A stretch of DNA of 18,248 nt from Bacteroidales bacterium (GCA_022837485.1 JALHHH010000054.1:1-18248); one strand, 5' to 3'. Counted from the stretch's first letter, positions 6,431-14,057 are shown. Program-made: numbers and translations. Notes: generated by a model from the sequence alone, not told the origin.

Positions 6431-7615
6431 ATGGATAACAGGTTCTATATTGAGGTAAATGCCGAGCTGAAGTTCCACCACGAATCCAGGATCTGCGGCG
6501 ATGTTTTCCTTTCGCGTCGCATTAACGAGGAAAACCGCATTATTGCTGTGCTTTCGGATGGTATGGGCCACGGAGTAAAAGCAAATATGCTGGCAACCCT
6601 CACCGCTACCATGGCTCTCAACTTTACCGCTGAACACAAGGAAATACACCGAATCGCCGAGATCATTATGAATACGCTCCCCGAATGCAGCGAGCGTAAA
6701 ATGAGCTATTCCACATTTACCATCGTGGATATTGAATTCGATGGAAAGGTACGTATCCTCGAATACGACAATCCTCAGGCAATCGTGATGCGCGGTAAGA
6801 AAATTTTTGAGCCCGAATGGACCTGTGTTATGCTCGAAGGCGGCAAAAGTGCCGGAAAAGAGCTGAAAAGCTGCGAGTTTGTCCCTGAAAAGGAAGACCG
6901 TATTGTCTTTTTCAGCGATGGCGTTGCCCAGTCGGGGCTCGGAACAGGAAAGTATCTTTTCGGATGGGGACGCGAAAATGTGCAGCAATACGTTTCGGAG
7001 CTAGTGGGTCATGAGCCCGATATTTCTGCCCTTGAACTGGCGCATAAAGTCGTTAATATGGCTCATGTCAACGATGGCTATCTGAGCAAGGACGATACAT
7101 CCTGTGGTGTGATTTATTTCAGGGAGCCCAGGAAAATGCTGGTATGCACCGGCCCTCCGTTTGAAGACGCGCGCGATGATGAGTTTGCTCAGATGGTCGA
7201 TTCCTTCAGAGGTAAAAAAATCATTTGTGGTGCTACTACCGCCGATATTATAGCCCGCCAGCTGAAACGAACCATCGAAGATACGTTTGATTTCGAGGAT
7301 CCGGATCTTCCACCCATTTCTTTGATGGAGGGAGTAGACCTGGTTACCGAAGGTATTCTAACCCTGGGAAAGGTCACAGAGATTCTGAAATCATACAATA
7401 ATACCACCCGTCTGACAAAAGGGCCGGCCGACCGTATTGTGCGTATGCTTATCGACAGCGATGAAATTCACTTTATTATAGGGACCCGTATCAACATCGC
7501 TCACCAGGATCCCAGTCTGCCGGTAGAGCTGGAAATCCGGCGTACCGTAGTGAAAAGGATTGCCCGCCTGCTTGAAGAAAAATTCCTGAAAGAAATTTCA
7601 CTTACTTTTCTCTGA
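6431..7615 (+). CDS. SpoIIE/PP2C-type serine phosphatase with extra C-terminal domain
   Basis: A 394-residue protein with an N-terminal PP2C/SpoIIE phosphatase domain (about 1-232). Metal-binding signatures are visible: GD at 23-24, SDGMGHG (42-48), FSDGV with D163, and DDTSCGVI with D222. SpoIIE-family enzymes dephosphorylate phosphoserine or phosphothreonine on regulators such as anti-sigma-factor antagonists. Unlike RsbU or SpoIIE it has no N-terminal sensor or membrane region; sensing is presumably supplied by the preceding gene. The C-terminal 160 residues (about 235-394) include CTGPPF (239-244), GATTADIIAR (267-276) and EGVDLVTEGILTL (300-312), and I do not recognise them as a characterised domain. 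It is the last gene of the operon. No cognate anti-sigma kinase or STAS partner is encoded in the window, so the substrate is unknown. Confidence 0.88.
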   Translation: MDNRFYIEVNAELKFHHESRICGDVFLSRRINEENRIIAVLSDGMGHGVKANMLATLTATMALNFTAEHKEIHRIAEIIMNTLPECSERKMSYSTFTIVDIEFDGKVRILEYDNPQAIVMRGKKIFEPEWTCVMLEGGKSAGKELKSCEFVPEKEDRIVFFSDGVAQSGLGTGKYLFGWGRENVQQYVSELVGHEPDISALELAHKVVNMAHVNDGYLSKDDTSCGVIYFREPRKMLVCTGPPFEDARDDEFAQMVDSFRGKKIICGATTADIIARQLKRTIEDTFDFEDPDLPPISLMEGVDLVTEGILTLGKVTEILKSYNNTTRLTKGPADRIVRMLIDSDEIHFIIGTRINIAHQDPSLPVELEIRRTVVKRIARLLEEKFLKEISLTFL

Positions 7616-7729
7616 TCGGGTCTTTACCGGAAATTATTTTTTATGTTTACTAGGCCCTTGACAAAATGTCATTGATATTTATATGGCCTGCATTTTGCTG
7701 GGGCAGCCGCGTATATTAATTAACATGTT

Positions 7730-8119
7730 ATGAAAATCACATTTGAAGGAAACAAAAAAGTTATTGCCGATTTCAACGGTCGCCGTATCGTTACCGATCA
7801 GCCCGTCCGGGCCGGGGGCGACGGTTCAGCACCCGCTCCCTTCGATCTTTTCCTGGCCTCCCTCGGAACATGTGCCGGAATCTACGTTAAGTCGTTTTGC
7901 GATCAGCGCGGCATTTCAACCGAAGGAATTACCCTGGAACAGGAGATGAAATTTAATCCCGAAACACATCTTATTTCCGACCTCGAGATCCGGATAAACC
8001 TGCCTGCCGGCTTCCCAGAAAAATACAGGGATGCAGTAGTTAACTCCGCCAGCTTGTGTGCAGTCAAACGCCATTTGCACAATCCGCCGGCAATGAAGGT
8101 TGTGGCAGTTACCGTTTGA
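7730..8119 (+). CDS. OsmC/YhfA-family protein
   Basis: A 129-residue protein of the OsmC superfamily, cytoplasmic proteins that in characterised members (OsmC, Ohr) reduce organic hydroperoxides with a Cys pair. The family core is visible as GGDGSAPAPFDLFLASLGTC (29-48). C48 corresponds to the first reactive Cys, followed by a long helix, and C110 in ASLCAVKRHL corresponds to the second. The glycine-rich N-terminal strand and the lack of an Ohr-type signature favour the YhfA-like subgroup, whose substrate is uncertain. It is separate from the phosphatase gene (114-bp gap). Its last 11 bp overlap the 3' end of the convergent dehydrogenase gene. A 13-bp palindrome (7659-7671, TGACAAAATGTCA) lies upstream, but I found no convincing promoter. 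Confidence 0.85.
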   Translation: MKITFEGNKKVIADFNGRRIVTDQPVRAGGDGSAPAPFDLFLASLGTCAGIYVKSFCDQRGISTEGITLEQEMKFNPETHLISDLEIRINLPAGFPEKYRDAVVNSASLCAVKRHLHNPPAMKVVAVTV

Positions 8120-9062
8120 TAAGCGGATGGTAATCCCCCGTTAATCCTGCAGGAACGGCATTTCTGATGCCGTGTACGGTTGCAATGCTGCTCCGGGCCT
8201 CTTCAATACCGAAACCACGTCCTTCCAGGATGTGCCGGTACGATTTCGTATGCAGATCGGTGAATCCTTCTGAAAATTCCAGCTCTTCTCCTTCTATGGT
8301 TAAACTGCGGTAGGTTTTGCGGTTTTGTCTTTTAACGGCTTCCGGAAGCGATTGCTCATTGATGCTCAGAAACCAACGAACCCTGGCTTTCTCAAGCCTC
8401 AGAAAACCGGCAACCATATCGTTGCGCTGAAGATGTACGATACTCTCTTGTGTCTCGCCGAATATCCACGTTAGCATATCGAAAAAGTGTACCCCTATAT
8501 TGGTGGCAATGCCTCCCGACTTTTCGGTATTCCCTTTCCAGGATATATAATACCATCGACCCCGGCTGGTAATGTAACTCAGATCAATGTCGTATACCTT
8601 GCCGGCCGGACCATTTTCTATTTTTTTCTTCAGAGCGGCTATGGCCGGATGAAGGCGAAGCTGAAGTATGGTATAAATCTGTTTCCCCGATTCCTTTTCG
8701 ATTTCTCCAAGTGCATCAACGTTCCAGGGATTTAATACCAGTGGCTTTTCGCATATGGCATGGGCCTGGTTTCGCAGAGCCAGACGGATGTGTGCATCGT
8801 GCAGATAGTTGGGGGAGCAGATGCTCACATAGTCAATCCTGCCACCGGCCGTTCGCCTCAGTTTGTCAAGATGACGGTCGAACCGCTCAGGTTCGGTGAA
8901 AAAACTGGCTTCAGGAAAGTAACTGTCGATGATGCCCACACTGTCGAACTTGTCGAGCGCCGTAACAAGCGTATTGCCCGTGTCTCTTATGGCGCGCATG
9001 TGCCGCGGAGCTACGTAACCGGCTGCACCTATAAGAGCAAATCTCAGGGGATTGTCTGCCAT
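8109..9062 (-). CDS. wlbA: WlbA/WbpB-type sugar-nucleotide 3-dehydrogenase (Gfo/Idh/MocA family)
   Basis: A 317-residue NAD-dependent oxidoreductase. The N-terminal Rossmann fold carries GAAGYVAPRH (12-21); the family CEKP motif is at 104-107 with K106; the C-terminal half has GGIATNIGVHFFD (183-195) with H192, the family's second catalytic-site residue. The segments SVGIIDSYFPEASFF (41-55) and VSICSPNYLHDAHIR (79-93) match the WlbA/WbpB subgroup. These enzymes oxidise C3 of UDP-N-acetylglucosaminuronate on the route to 2,3-diacetamido sugars in surface polysaccharide. They normally sit beside an aminotransferase, an acyltransferase and glycosyltransferases; here none of those polysaccharide genes is nearby. 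The adjacent aminotransferase is of the aspartate type, not the WlbC/WbpE type. The enzyme class is firm, the exact substrate less so. Confidence 0.82.
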   Translation of the reverse strand: MADNPLRFALIGAAGYVAPRHMRAIRDTGNTLVTALDKFDSVGIIDSYFPEASFFTEPERFDRHLDKLRRTAGGRIDYVSICSPNYLHDAHIRLALRNQAHAICEKPLVLNPWNVDALGEIEKESGKQIYTILQLRLHPAIAALKKKIENGPAGKVYDIDLSYITSRGRWYYISWKGNTEKSGGIATNIGVHFFDMLTWIFGETQESIVHLQRNDMVAGFLRLEKARVRWFLSINEQSLPEAVKRQNRKTYRSLTIEGEELEFSEGFTDLHTKSYRHILEGRGFGIEEARSSIATVHGIRNAVPAGLTGDYHPLIKR

Positions 9063-9080
9063 CGTTTTGGTTTGTTATTA

Positions 9081-9138
9081 CAAAGTTAGCAACAGTGCCG
9101 GGAGAATGCCTTTAAGACTGCCGCTAACTGCAAAGATA
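9081..9138 (-). promoter_or_regulatory. Two candidate -7 boxes upstream of wlbA
   Basis: On the minus strand TAACTTTG (9088-9081) and TATCTTTG (9138-9131) are both perfect TAnnTTTG boxes. Neither has a TTG at the ideal -33 distance. The distal box would leave a leader of about 60 bases, the proximal one only about 12, so the distal box is the better candidate. Confidence 0.35.
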
Positions 9139-9202
9139 ACCAGATAACAGCAAAAGCCGGTGCTTATTGCATCCGTGCCGAAATTCATACGCCCTTTAAA
9201 AC

Positions 9203-9238
9203 GAAACAATCCCCGTCGCAGAAGGCGGAGATTGTTTC
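9203..9238 (-). terminator. Rho-independent terminator of the aminotransferase gene
   Basis: A stem-loop with perfect 9-bp outer arms (GAAACAATC 9203-9211 and GATTGTTTC 9230-9238), one mismatch, then about five more pairs including a G-U, closing a six-base loop. Read on the minus strand it is followed by GTTTTAAAGG, a short T run. It begins 16 bp after the aminotransferase stop. Confidence 0.55.
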
Positions 9239-9254
9239 ATAATATCGCTTAGAT

Positions 9255-10457
9255 TCAGGCCAGTCTGGCCAGGGCCTCCCTGATCCTGCGGGCTGCTTCC
9301 TTAAGTTCAGCATCGGAGGTTGCATACGAAAGACGAATGCATTCCGGATCGCCAAAAGCTTCGCCCGGCACCAGCGCAACGTGCGCATAGTCAAGCAGGT
9401 AGTTGCACAGGTCGGTGGAATTTGCTATAGTCACACCACCGACAGATTTCCCAAAATAGTAGGTTACTTTTGGGAATATGTAAAATGCACCGTCCGGCAC
9501 ATTGGTTTCAAAGCCCGGGATCTCATTCAGCAAGCCCAGGAAAAGATCGCGCCTGCTCTTAAAAGTGGCGATCATTTTTTTTAGCTCTTCCGATTCCATT
9601 GGATTGGTTTGCAATGCTGCCAGCGCTGCTTTTTGCGAAATGCTGCTGGCTCCGGAGGTAAACTGACCCTGTATCTTGTCGCATGCCTTAGATATTATTG
9701 CAGGAGCTACACAGTAACCCAGCCGCCAGCCGGTCATGGCAAATCCTTTCGACACCCCGTTGATAATGATGACCCGCTCTTTCATAGACGGGAACTGTGC
9801 AATGGACTCGTGTTTGCCCTTGAAATTGATCAGCTCGTAGATTTCATCCGAAATTATGAAGATGTCCGGATGTTTTTCGAATACTCTGGCAAGAGCTTCC
9901 AGTTCTTCCCTTGAATAGACAGAGCCGGTTGGATTGCACGGACTGCTGTATATAAACACTTTTGTTTTCGGTGTAATGGCCCTTTCGAGCTGTTCCGGTG
10001 TCACCTTGAAATCGGTTTCAACGCCTGCATTGATTACCACAGAGGTGCCTTCGGCCAGCTTAACGATTTCGCGGTACGATACCCAGTATGGCGCAGGTAC
10101 GATTACCTCATCGCCGGGATTTACCAGACTCAGCATGGTGTTGGCAAGCGCCTGCTTGGCACCGGTTGAAACAACCACCTGCTCGGGTAAATAGTCAAGG
10201 CCGTTGTCACGTTTCAGCTTGTCGCAAATGGCTTTCCTGAGGTCTGGATAACCGCTGACGGGAGGATAAAATGTAAAATTCCTGTCAAGAGCCTCCTTTG
10301 CAGCATCTTTGATGTAGTCGGGAGTGTTGAAATCGGGTTGCCCGATGCTCAGGTTGATGACGTCGAAACCCTGTTCTTTCAGCTCCCTGCTGCGGCGGGT
10401 CATGGCAAGTGTTTCGGATTCGGCCAGACGATGGATTCTTTCGGATAGTATGTTCAT
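9255..10457 (-). CDS. aspC: Class I pyridoxal-phosphate aminotransferase, probably aspartate aminotransferase
   Basis: A 400-residue fold-type I PLP enzyme, expected to move the amino group between aspartate and 2-oxoglutarate in the cytoplasm. Visible features are the PLP lysine K237 in GVSKGFAMTGWRLGY, NPTG (175-178), D204 in SDEIYE contacting the pyridine nitrogen, and R375 in CIRLSYATS, the substrate carboxylate-binding Arg. The reading frame stays open upstream to 10535, but the ATG at 10457 gives the canonical MNILSERI start. It also lies about 36 bases downstream of the predicted transcription start, whereas the longer form would begin upstream of that start. The gene appears monocistronic, with its own promoter and terminator. 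Substrate assignment within the subgroup (aspartate, or a broader aromatic or prephenate range) cannot be settled from sequence alone. Confidence 0.9.
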   Translation of the reverse strand: MNILSERIHRLAESETLAMTRRSRELKEQGFDVINLSIGQPDFNTPDYIKDAAKEALDRNFTFYPPVSGYPDLRKAICDKLKRDNGLDYLPEQVVVSTGAKQALANTMLSLVNPGDEVIVPAPYWVSYREIVKLAEGTSVVINAGVETDFKVTPEQLERAITPKTKVFIYSSPCNPTGSVYSREELEALARVFEKHPDIFIISDEIYELINFKGKHESIAQFPSMKERVIIINGVSKGFAMTGWRLGYCVAPAIISKACDKIQGQFTSGASSISQKAALAALQTNPMESEELKKMIATFKSRRDLFLGLLNEIPGFETNVPDGAFYIFPKVTYYFGKSVGGVTIANSTDLCNYLLDYAHVALVPGEAFGDPECIRLSYATSDAELKEAARRIREALARLA

Positions 10458-10499
10458 AATTTTTTTATTGATTGTCAACCGGTATGCCTGGGAAAGGGA

Positions 10500-10531
10500 C
10501 AAATTTAAAGAAATTAAATCCGGACCTACAA
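10500..10531 (-). promoter_or_regulatory. Promoter of the aminotransferase gene
   Basis: On the minus strand TTG (10531-10529), a 21-base spacer and TAAATTTG (10507-10500) make a full match to the Bacteroidota primary-sigma promoter. Transcription would start near 10493, 36 bases before the ATG at 10457. Confidence 0.6.
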
Positions 10532-10599
10532 GCATTTTGACAGGGAAAAGTTTTAAAAATTACGACCTTTGCAGCTCACGCCTTAAATTTTTTGCGATT

Positions 10600-11121
10600 A
10601 TGGTTGTTCTAAGAGATGTTCTGCTGATTTTGATCCCTGCTCTTTTAGTAGGTGCAACAATTTATTTTCTTCTTAAAACCTATCTTAAAGGTGAAGCCGA
10701 ACGCCGCACGAATGAGTATAAAACCGAAAGGCTGCGGTTAATTACTCCGCTCCGCCTGCAGGCTTACGAACGGATTGTGCTTTTACTCGAACGGATAACC
10801 CCATCCCAGCTTATCATGCGCAACATTAACCGGGATATGACAGCCCTTGAATTGCAGAATGCACTGGTCAGCAACATCCGGCAGGAGTTCGACCACAACC
10901 TTTCGCAACAACTCTACATTTCGTCCAATGCCTGGGAACTGGTGAAAAATGCCCGTGAAGCCCTGATATCCGGCATTAATTCCGCGGGAAGCGAGCTAAA
11001 GGAAGATGCCTCAGCTACCGACCTTGCGCAACTTATTTTTGAGGGAGAGCTCGGAAGTGAACGCTCGCTGATCAATAAGGCACTGGAATACGTTAAAAAG
11101 GAAGCACGCGAGAATTTTTAA
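10600..11121 (+). CDS. Membrane-anchored protein conserved in Bacteroidota, function unknown
   Basis: A 173-residue protein with one N-terminal membrane segment (about 6-26), then a basic, charged, mainly helical cytoplasmic part. The stretches PLRLQAYERIVLLLERI (50-66) and QEFDHNLSQQLYIS (95-108) are the conserved-looking core of a family I recall from many Bacteroidota genomes (DUF7935-like). No catalytic motif is apparent. The frame is open back to 10324, but that part is antisense to the aminotransferase gene; the ATG at 10600 gives the family-like start. It is divergent from the aminotransferase gene and convergent with the secreted-protein gene, 37 bp away. A near-match -7 box (GACCTTTG, 10564-10571) lies upstream. 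Function unknown. Confidence 0.75.
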   Translation: MVVLRDVLLILIPALLVGATIYFLLKTYLKGEAERRTNEYKTERLRLITPLRLQAYERIVLLLERITPSQLIMRNINRDMTALELQNALVSNIRQEFDHNLSQQLYISSNAWELVKNAREALISGINSAGSELKEDASATDLAQLIFEGELGSERSLINKALEYVKKEARENF

Positions 11122-11158
11122 ACGACGCGTTTTTTCTCTTCATTGCTTACCGGATTAT

Positions 11159-13108
11159 TTATCTGATAGCCAGCTTTCGAACCATCAATCCTCTAGAGGT
11201 ATTGAAGGCGATGAAATAAATTCCGCTTTTAAGCGATCCGGTTTCAATGCTGAACGAAGTCGTATTTCCGCTGAAGCGCGCAACAACGGCACCTGTGATG
11301 TTTGTAACGGTTGTTTCAGTGACCGGGATCTGCGATTCTATGTAAACTATGTTACGGGCGGGATTTGGATAAATCTGCACGGCATCTCCCGAAAGCAGTT
11401 CATCGATGCCCTGCGGACCAACCTGTACAAAAGCCGATTTCGTTTCCGAGTCTTCTTCGTTCCCGTTCGAAACCGTCAGGGATACCGTATATATGCCCTG
11501 ATTATGGTAGGTGTGCGACGGATGCTGGCTTACGGAAGTATTTCCGTCACCAAAATCCCATAACCAGAACATTATGCTTCTTCCGGCAAGGATTTCAGAA
11601 GTGTTTGGTTTTGTGTCAGCATCGCGGAAATTCAGATCGGGCGGGTGCAATTGAAGGTTATTCCGAATGTTAATCTCTCCTTCCGGGCCATTTACTTCAC
11701 ATACATTCCAGTAATTCCCCTCTCCGGTTTCCGGAATACGTATGGTGTGTATCAGACCCTCTTCAGCGTAAACCTGCACAACCGCTCCGGAAGAAGGTAA
11801 CGATTGCGTTCCCGAATAGTTGTGTATGTAATAGAAGTATTTTCCTTCACGGACCTGATAAATTGTAACCGTTTCAGGGCCAAAGCCGGTTGTCACATCG
11901 TTGTCGAGACGGGCCCATGGAACCGAATTGGCATATCCCCTGTTTCCCCAGTAAATGTGATGGGGAGTGCCTTCAATAACAGGCGTCGCGAGGTGGGAGT
12001 CGAGGTCGGGAGGAAGCGCCCCCCAGTTTAGCACAAACCGCAGATTACCGGCCGCCAGCTCTGGCGACAAGGAAATATTCATTTGCAGATTGCCGTTTCC
12101 GGGAATTGCCACCATTTCGTTAACATAGGTTATATAGCCTGATTTGCTGCATGTTACCGAATGGGTATTTTCAGTGGAATGATCGTAAAACTGAACGGTA
12201 AGCGGTGCAGTGCCGGTGGTGGCTTCGGCGTAAAAGTCGGCATTCAATGCTCCGACGGGTATTCCGGCAATGAAATAATTGCCGTTCACATCGGTGGTAT
12301 CCTTTAAGCCCGCCACCGTTACAACTGCACCTTGCAGCGGATTTCCGTCCAAAGCATCCGTAACCATTCCCGAAAGAGTATCGGAGTTAACGGCGGTTGT
12401 GGTAAAGACAAAATCATCAACCATAAAGACGAAAGCATTGTTGGAAACACACTGAATGCCAATGTAGATATTCTTGCCGTTGTAAGCGTTTAAATCATAG
12501 TTTTTTTGCGTCCATACCACCGGAGCAAGCAGGTAGGAACTGCCCGATATATAGGTGAAATCGCCCGGATCGGTTCCGGTTGTGGATACTGCAACACGGT
12601 AGCGCTCGAGTCCGTACTGAGAGGTAAACGATTTTACGAAGAATGAAACCGATGTATTGCTGCCGGCACGCAGCCGCGGAGAAATCAGCCAGTCGTTGTT
12701 TGCGGCTCCGTTGGCTGCAAAACATGCGGCAATTTTAAGTCCTGAATGGGGGGCAATTTCAGGGTGATTAAACGGAGGAACGGTTGATTCGGGCGTAAAA
12801 ACAATAAATGATTTGGGTGAAAACTGATTTGGAAACTGTATGCCGTCTAAGCCCCAGGTAATCATCCCGTCAAGGTCATGAAGTGTCCAGGGCTGAAAGT
12901 CAATGCTGAAATCGTCGTAGCTCTCAAATCCGTCTTCCAGAAGATACTTTCCTTCTGCCCGGCTGTGCTTGGCTGAGACTTTTTTTGGCGTCTGCGTAAA
13001 ACCAGGGTTACCGGAAATCTTTCCGAATGACTGAGCATGCGCCTGAAAAATCATCAAAACAAAAGCGATAACCGGAAAGATGCGACTTTTCATAGACCTA
13101 TTATTCAT
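11159..13108 (-). CDS. Secreted multidomain protein with type IX sorting domain
   Basis: A 649-residue extracellular protein. A Sec signal peptide ends near A26 (IFQAHA-Q); Met6 is an equally good start. Domains in order: choice-of-anchor J / cleaved-adhesin-like beta-sandwich (about 55-237, beginning EDGFESYDDF); carboxypeptidase regulatory-like domain (244-287 continuing at 318-348); a YfaP/DUF2135-like domain (about 355-480, with DLDSHL and HIYWGNRG); a PKD domain part with WDFGDGNTS and HTYHNQGIYTVSLTVSN (about 500-564); and a T9SS type A C-terminal sorting domain (about 570-649, with IYPNPARN and GIYFI). The T9SS signal means export through the outer membrane and attachment or release at the surface. 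There is no protease or glycosidase signature, so an adhesive or carbohydrate-binding role is the safest reading. The first half of a PKD domain (290-317) sits inside the regulatory-like domain. Confidence 0.88.
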   Translation of the reverse strand: MNNRSMKSRIFPVIAFVLMIFQAHAQSFGKISGNPGFTQTPKKVSAKHSRAEGKYLLEDGFESYDDFSIDFQPWTLHDLDGMITWGLDGIQFPNQFSPKSFIVFTPESTVPPFNHPEIAPHSGLKIAACFAANGAANNDWLISPRLRAGSNTSVSFFVKSFTSQYGLERYRVAVSTTGTDPGDFTYISGSSYLLAPVVWTQKNYDLNAYNGKNIYIGIQCVSNNAFVFMVDDFVFTTTAVNSDTLSGMVTDALDGNPLQGAVVTVAGLKDTTDVNGNYFIAGIPVGALNADFYAEATTGTAPLTVQFYDHSTENTHSVTCSKSGYITYVNEMVAIPGNGNLQMNISLSPELAAGNLRFVLNWGALPPDLDSHLATPVIEGTPHHIYWGNRGYANSVPWARLDNDVTTGFGPETVTIYQVREGKYFYYIHNYSGTQSLPSSGAVVQVYAEEGLIHTIRIPETGEGNYWNVCEVNGPEGEINIRNNLQLHPPDLNFRDADTKPNTSEILAGRSIMFWLWDFGDGNTSVSQHPSHTYHNQGIYTVSLTVSNGNEEDSETKSAFVQVGPQGIDELLSGDAVQIYPNPARNIVYIESQIPVTETTVTNITGAVVARFSGNTTSFSIETGSLKSGIYFIAFNTSRGLMVRKLAIR

Positions 13109-13553
13109 CTATATGTGAATCATTTTCATTGCAAGATTTTGATAATAAGTAATTTAAAACAAAAACAACTGCCATCGGGTGTATTTGCAATTTGATGAAA
13201 ATCGCTCCCTTAAATTAAACAATATTTTATTAGTGTTGAAAGGTAAATTACAATTTGTTAAAACTCTGTAAACCATGCAGTCATAAATCGTACAATGCGT
13301 GTGTAATGAGTTGGAAAGTGTAAAAGCGGAAATATTGAAACCGGGTGTTGTTTAATAAATAGCATAAAACTTTAAACAATATTTGTTTAAAGGTGTTAAT
13401 AATGAGCTTCAATACAGAAACTACTTTTTTTACGAAGGATTTTCTGAATTCAATAATCGTTTTAGAGCTTTCTCTTTCCGAAGCTGTTTTTGATTTTGCA
13501 CTGATTTACCCAGGTCTGCCATCGATTATACTGATCATTAAAACCCTGTGACA
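13109..13553. other. 445-bp AT-rich gap between divergent genes
   Basis: The stretch upstream of both the secreted-protein gene and the SRPBCC gene is clearly richer in A and T than the flanking genes. It must contain promoters for one or both, but I find only imperfect TAnnTTTG boxes, for example TGTATTTG (13180-13187), AATATTTG (13377-13384) and TGTTTTTG (13485-13492). I see no tRNA, terminator or strong inverted repeat. The only open frame of note is the 49-codon one listed separately. Confidence 0.5.
13402..13551 (+). CDS. Possible 49-residue small protein
   Basis: An ATG at 13402 opens 49 codons ending in TGA at 13549-13551, two bases before the SRPBCC start codon. That spacing would allow translational coupling. 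The predicted peptide begins MSFNTETTFF and has a hydrophobic C-terminal third (PGLPSIILIIKTL). I recognise no family and see no clear ribosome-binding site. The region is AT-rich, where chance frames of this size occur, so it is listed only as a possibility. Confidence 0.18.
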   Translation: MSFNTETTFFTKDFLNSIIVLELSLSEAVFDFALIYPGLPSIILIIKTL

Positions 13554-14021
13554 ATGCCTGTATTCCAAAAGACCCAACTTGTAAATGCCGGCCTCGAAAC
13601 CTGCTGGAATTTTTTCTCTAACCCTGCAAATCTTAGCAGGATTACTCCTCCGGAAATGGACTTTCGTATTCTTTTTCCCGATCCCGTTCCAGTTATGTAT
13701 GCGGGAATGATTATCCGATACAAAGTCAGGCCGTTTCCTTTCATGAAGGTAACATGGATTACGGAAATAACACAGGTAAAGGAGAAGCATTTCTTTATTG
13801 ATACCCAGGTGTCAGGCCCCTACCGGCTTTGGCATCATCAGCATTTATTCCGAGCAACTCCCGATGGCGTTGAAATGACGGATATCGTAAACTATGAACT
13901 TCCGTTTGGCTTTATAGGGAAATTGCTGGCAGGCAGGATGGTTAAACGAAAGGTTGAAGCGATTTTTAAACACAGAACGAAGGTAATATCCCGGCTTTTT
14001 CCTGAAAGGATGAGTGGCTGA
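13554..14021 (+). CDS. SRPBCC-family (START-like) ligand-binding protein
   Basis: A 155-residue single-domain protein of the SRPBCC / polyketide-cyclase-like superfamily, with a hydrophobic cavity under a long C-terminal helix. The N-terminal strand-helix (VNAGLETCWNFFSNPANL, 10-27) and RITPPEMDF are typical, as are the middle strands with MIIRYKVRP, VTWITEI and GPYRLWHHQHLF. The C-terminal helix is basic (about 123-150). These proteins are cytoplasmic; some are stand-alone versions of a domain otherwise fused to TIGR01777-type sugar epimerases. The ligand is unknown. A GTG six bases upstream (13548) could also start it, overlapping the stop of the possible small ORF; the ATG at 13554 fits the family better. 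The transporter gene follows 74 bp downstream. Confidence 0.8.
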   Translation: MPVFQKTQLVNAGLETCWNFFSNPANLSRITPPEMDFRILFPDPVPVMYAGMIIRYKVRPFPFMKVTWITEITQVKEKHFFIDTQVSGPYRLWHHQHLFRATPDGVEMTDIVNYELPFGFIGKLLAGRMVKRKVEAIFKHRTKVISRLFPERMSG

Positions 14022-14057
14022 GTTGGAAATAATCGGCACTTATTAACCGGTTTTTCA

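Noticed and set aside
7659..7730. Palindromes TGACAAAATGTCA (7659-7671) and TAACATGTTA (7721-7730) upstream of the OsmC-like gene
   Set aside because: Each is short and single, the second overlaps the start codon, and no matching site or promoter box supports an operator. Kept only as a note.
10324..10599. A 92-codon upstream extension of the 10600 gene, and a matching 26-codon extension of the aminotransferase gene to 10535
   Set aside because: The two extensions overlap each other antisense. The canonical N-termini begin at 10600 and 10457, and the aminotransferase promoter lies inside the extension region.
11122..11158. Bidirectional terminator between the converging genes (AAACG-ACG-CGTTT followed by T residues)
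   Set aside because: The stem is only five base pairs with a three-base loop. It may contribute, but it is too weak to annotate.
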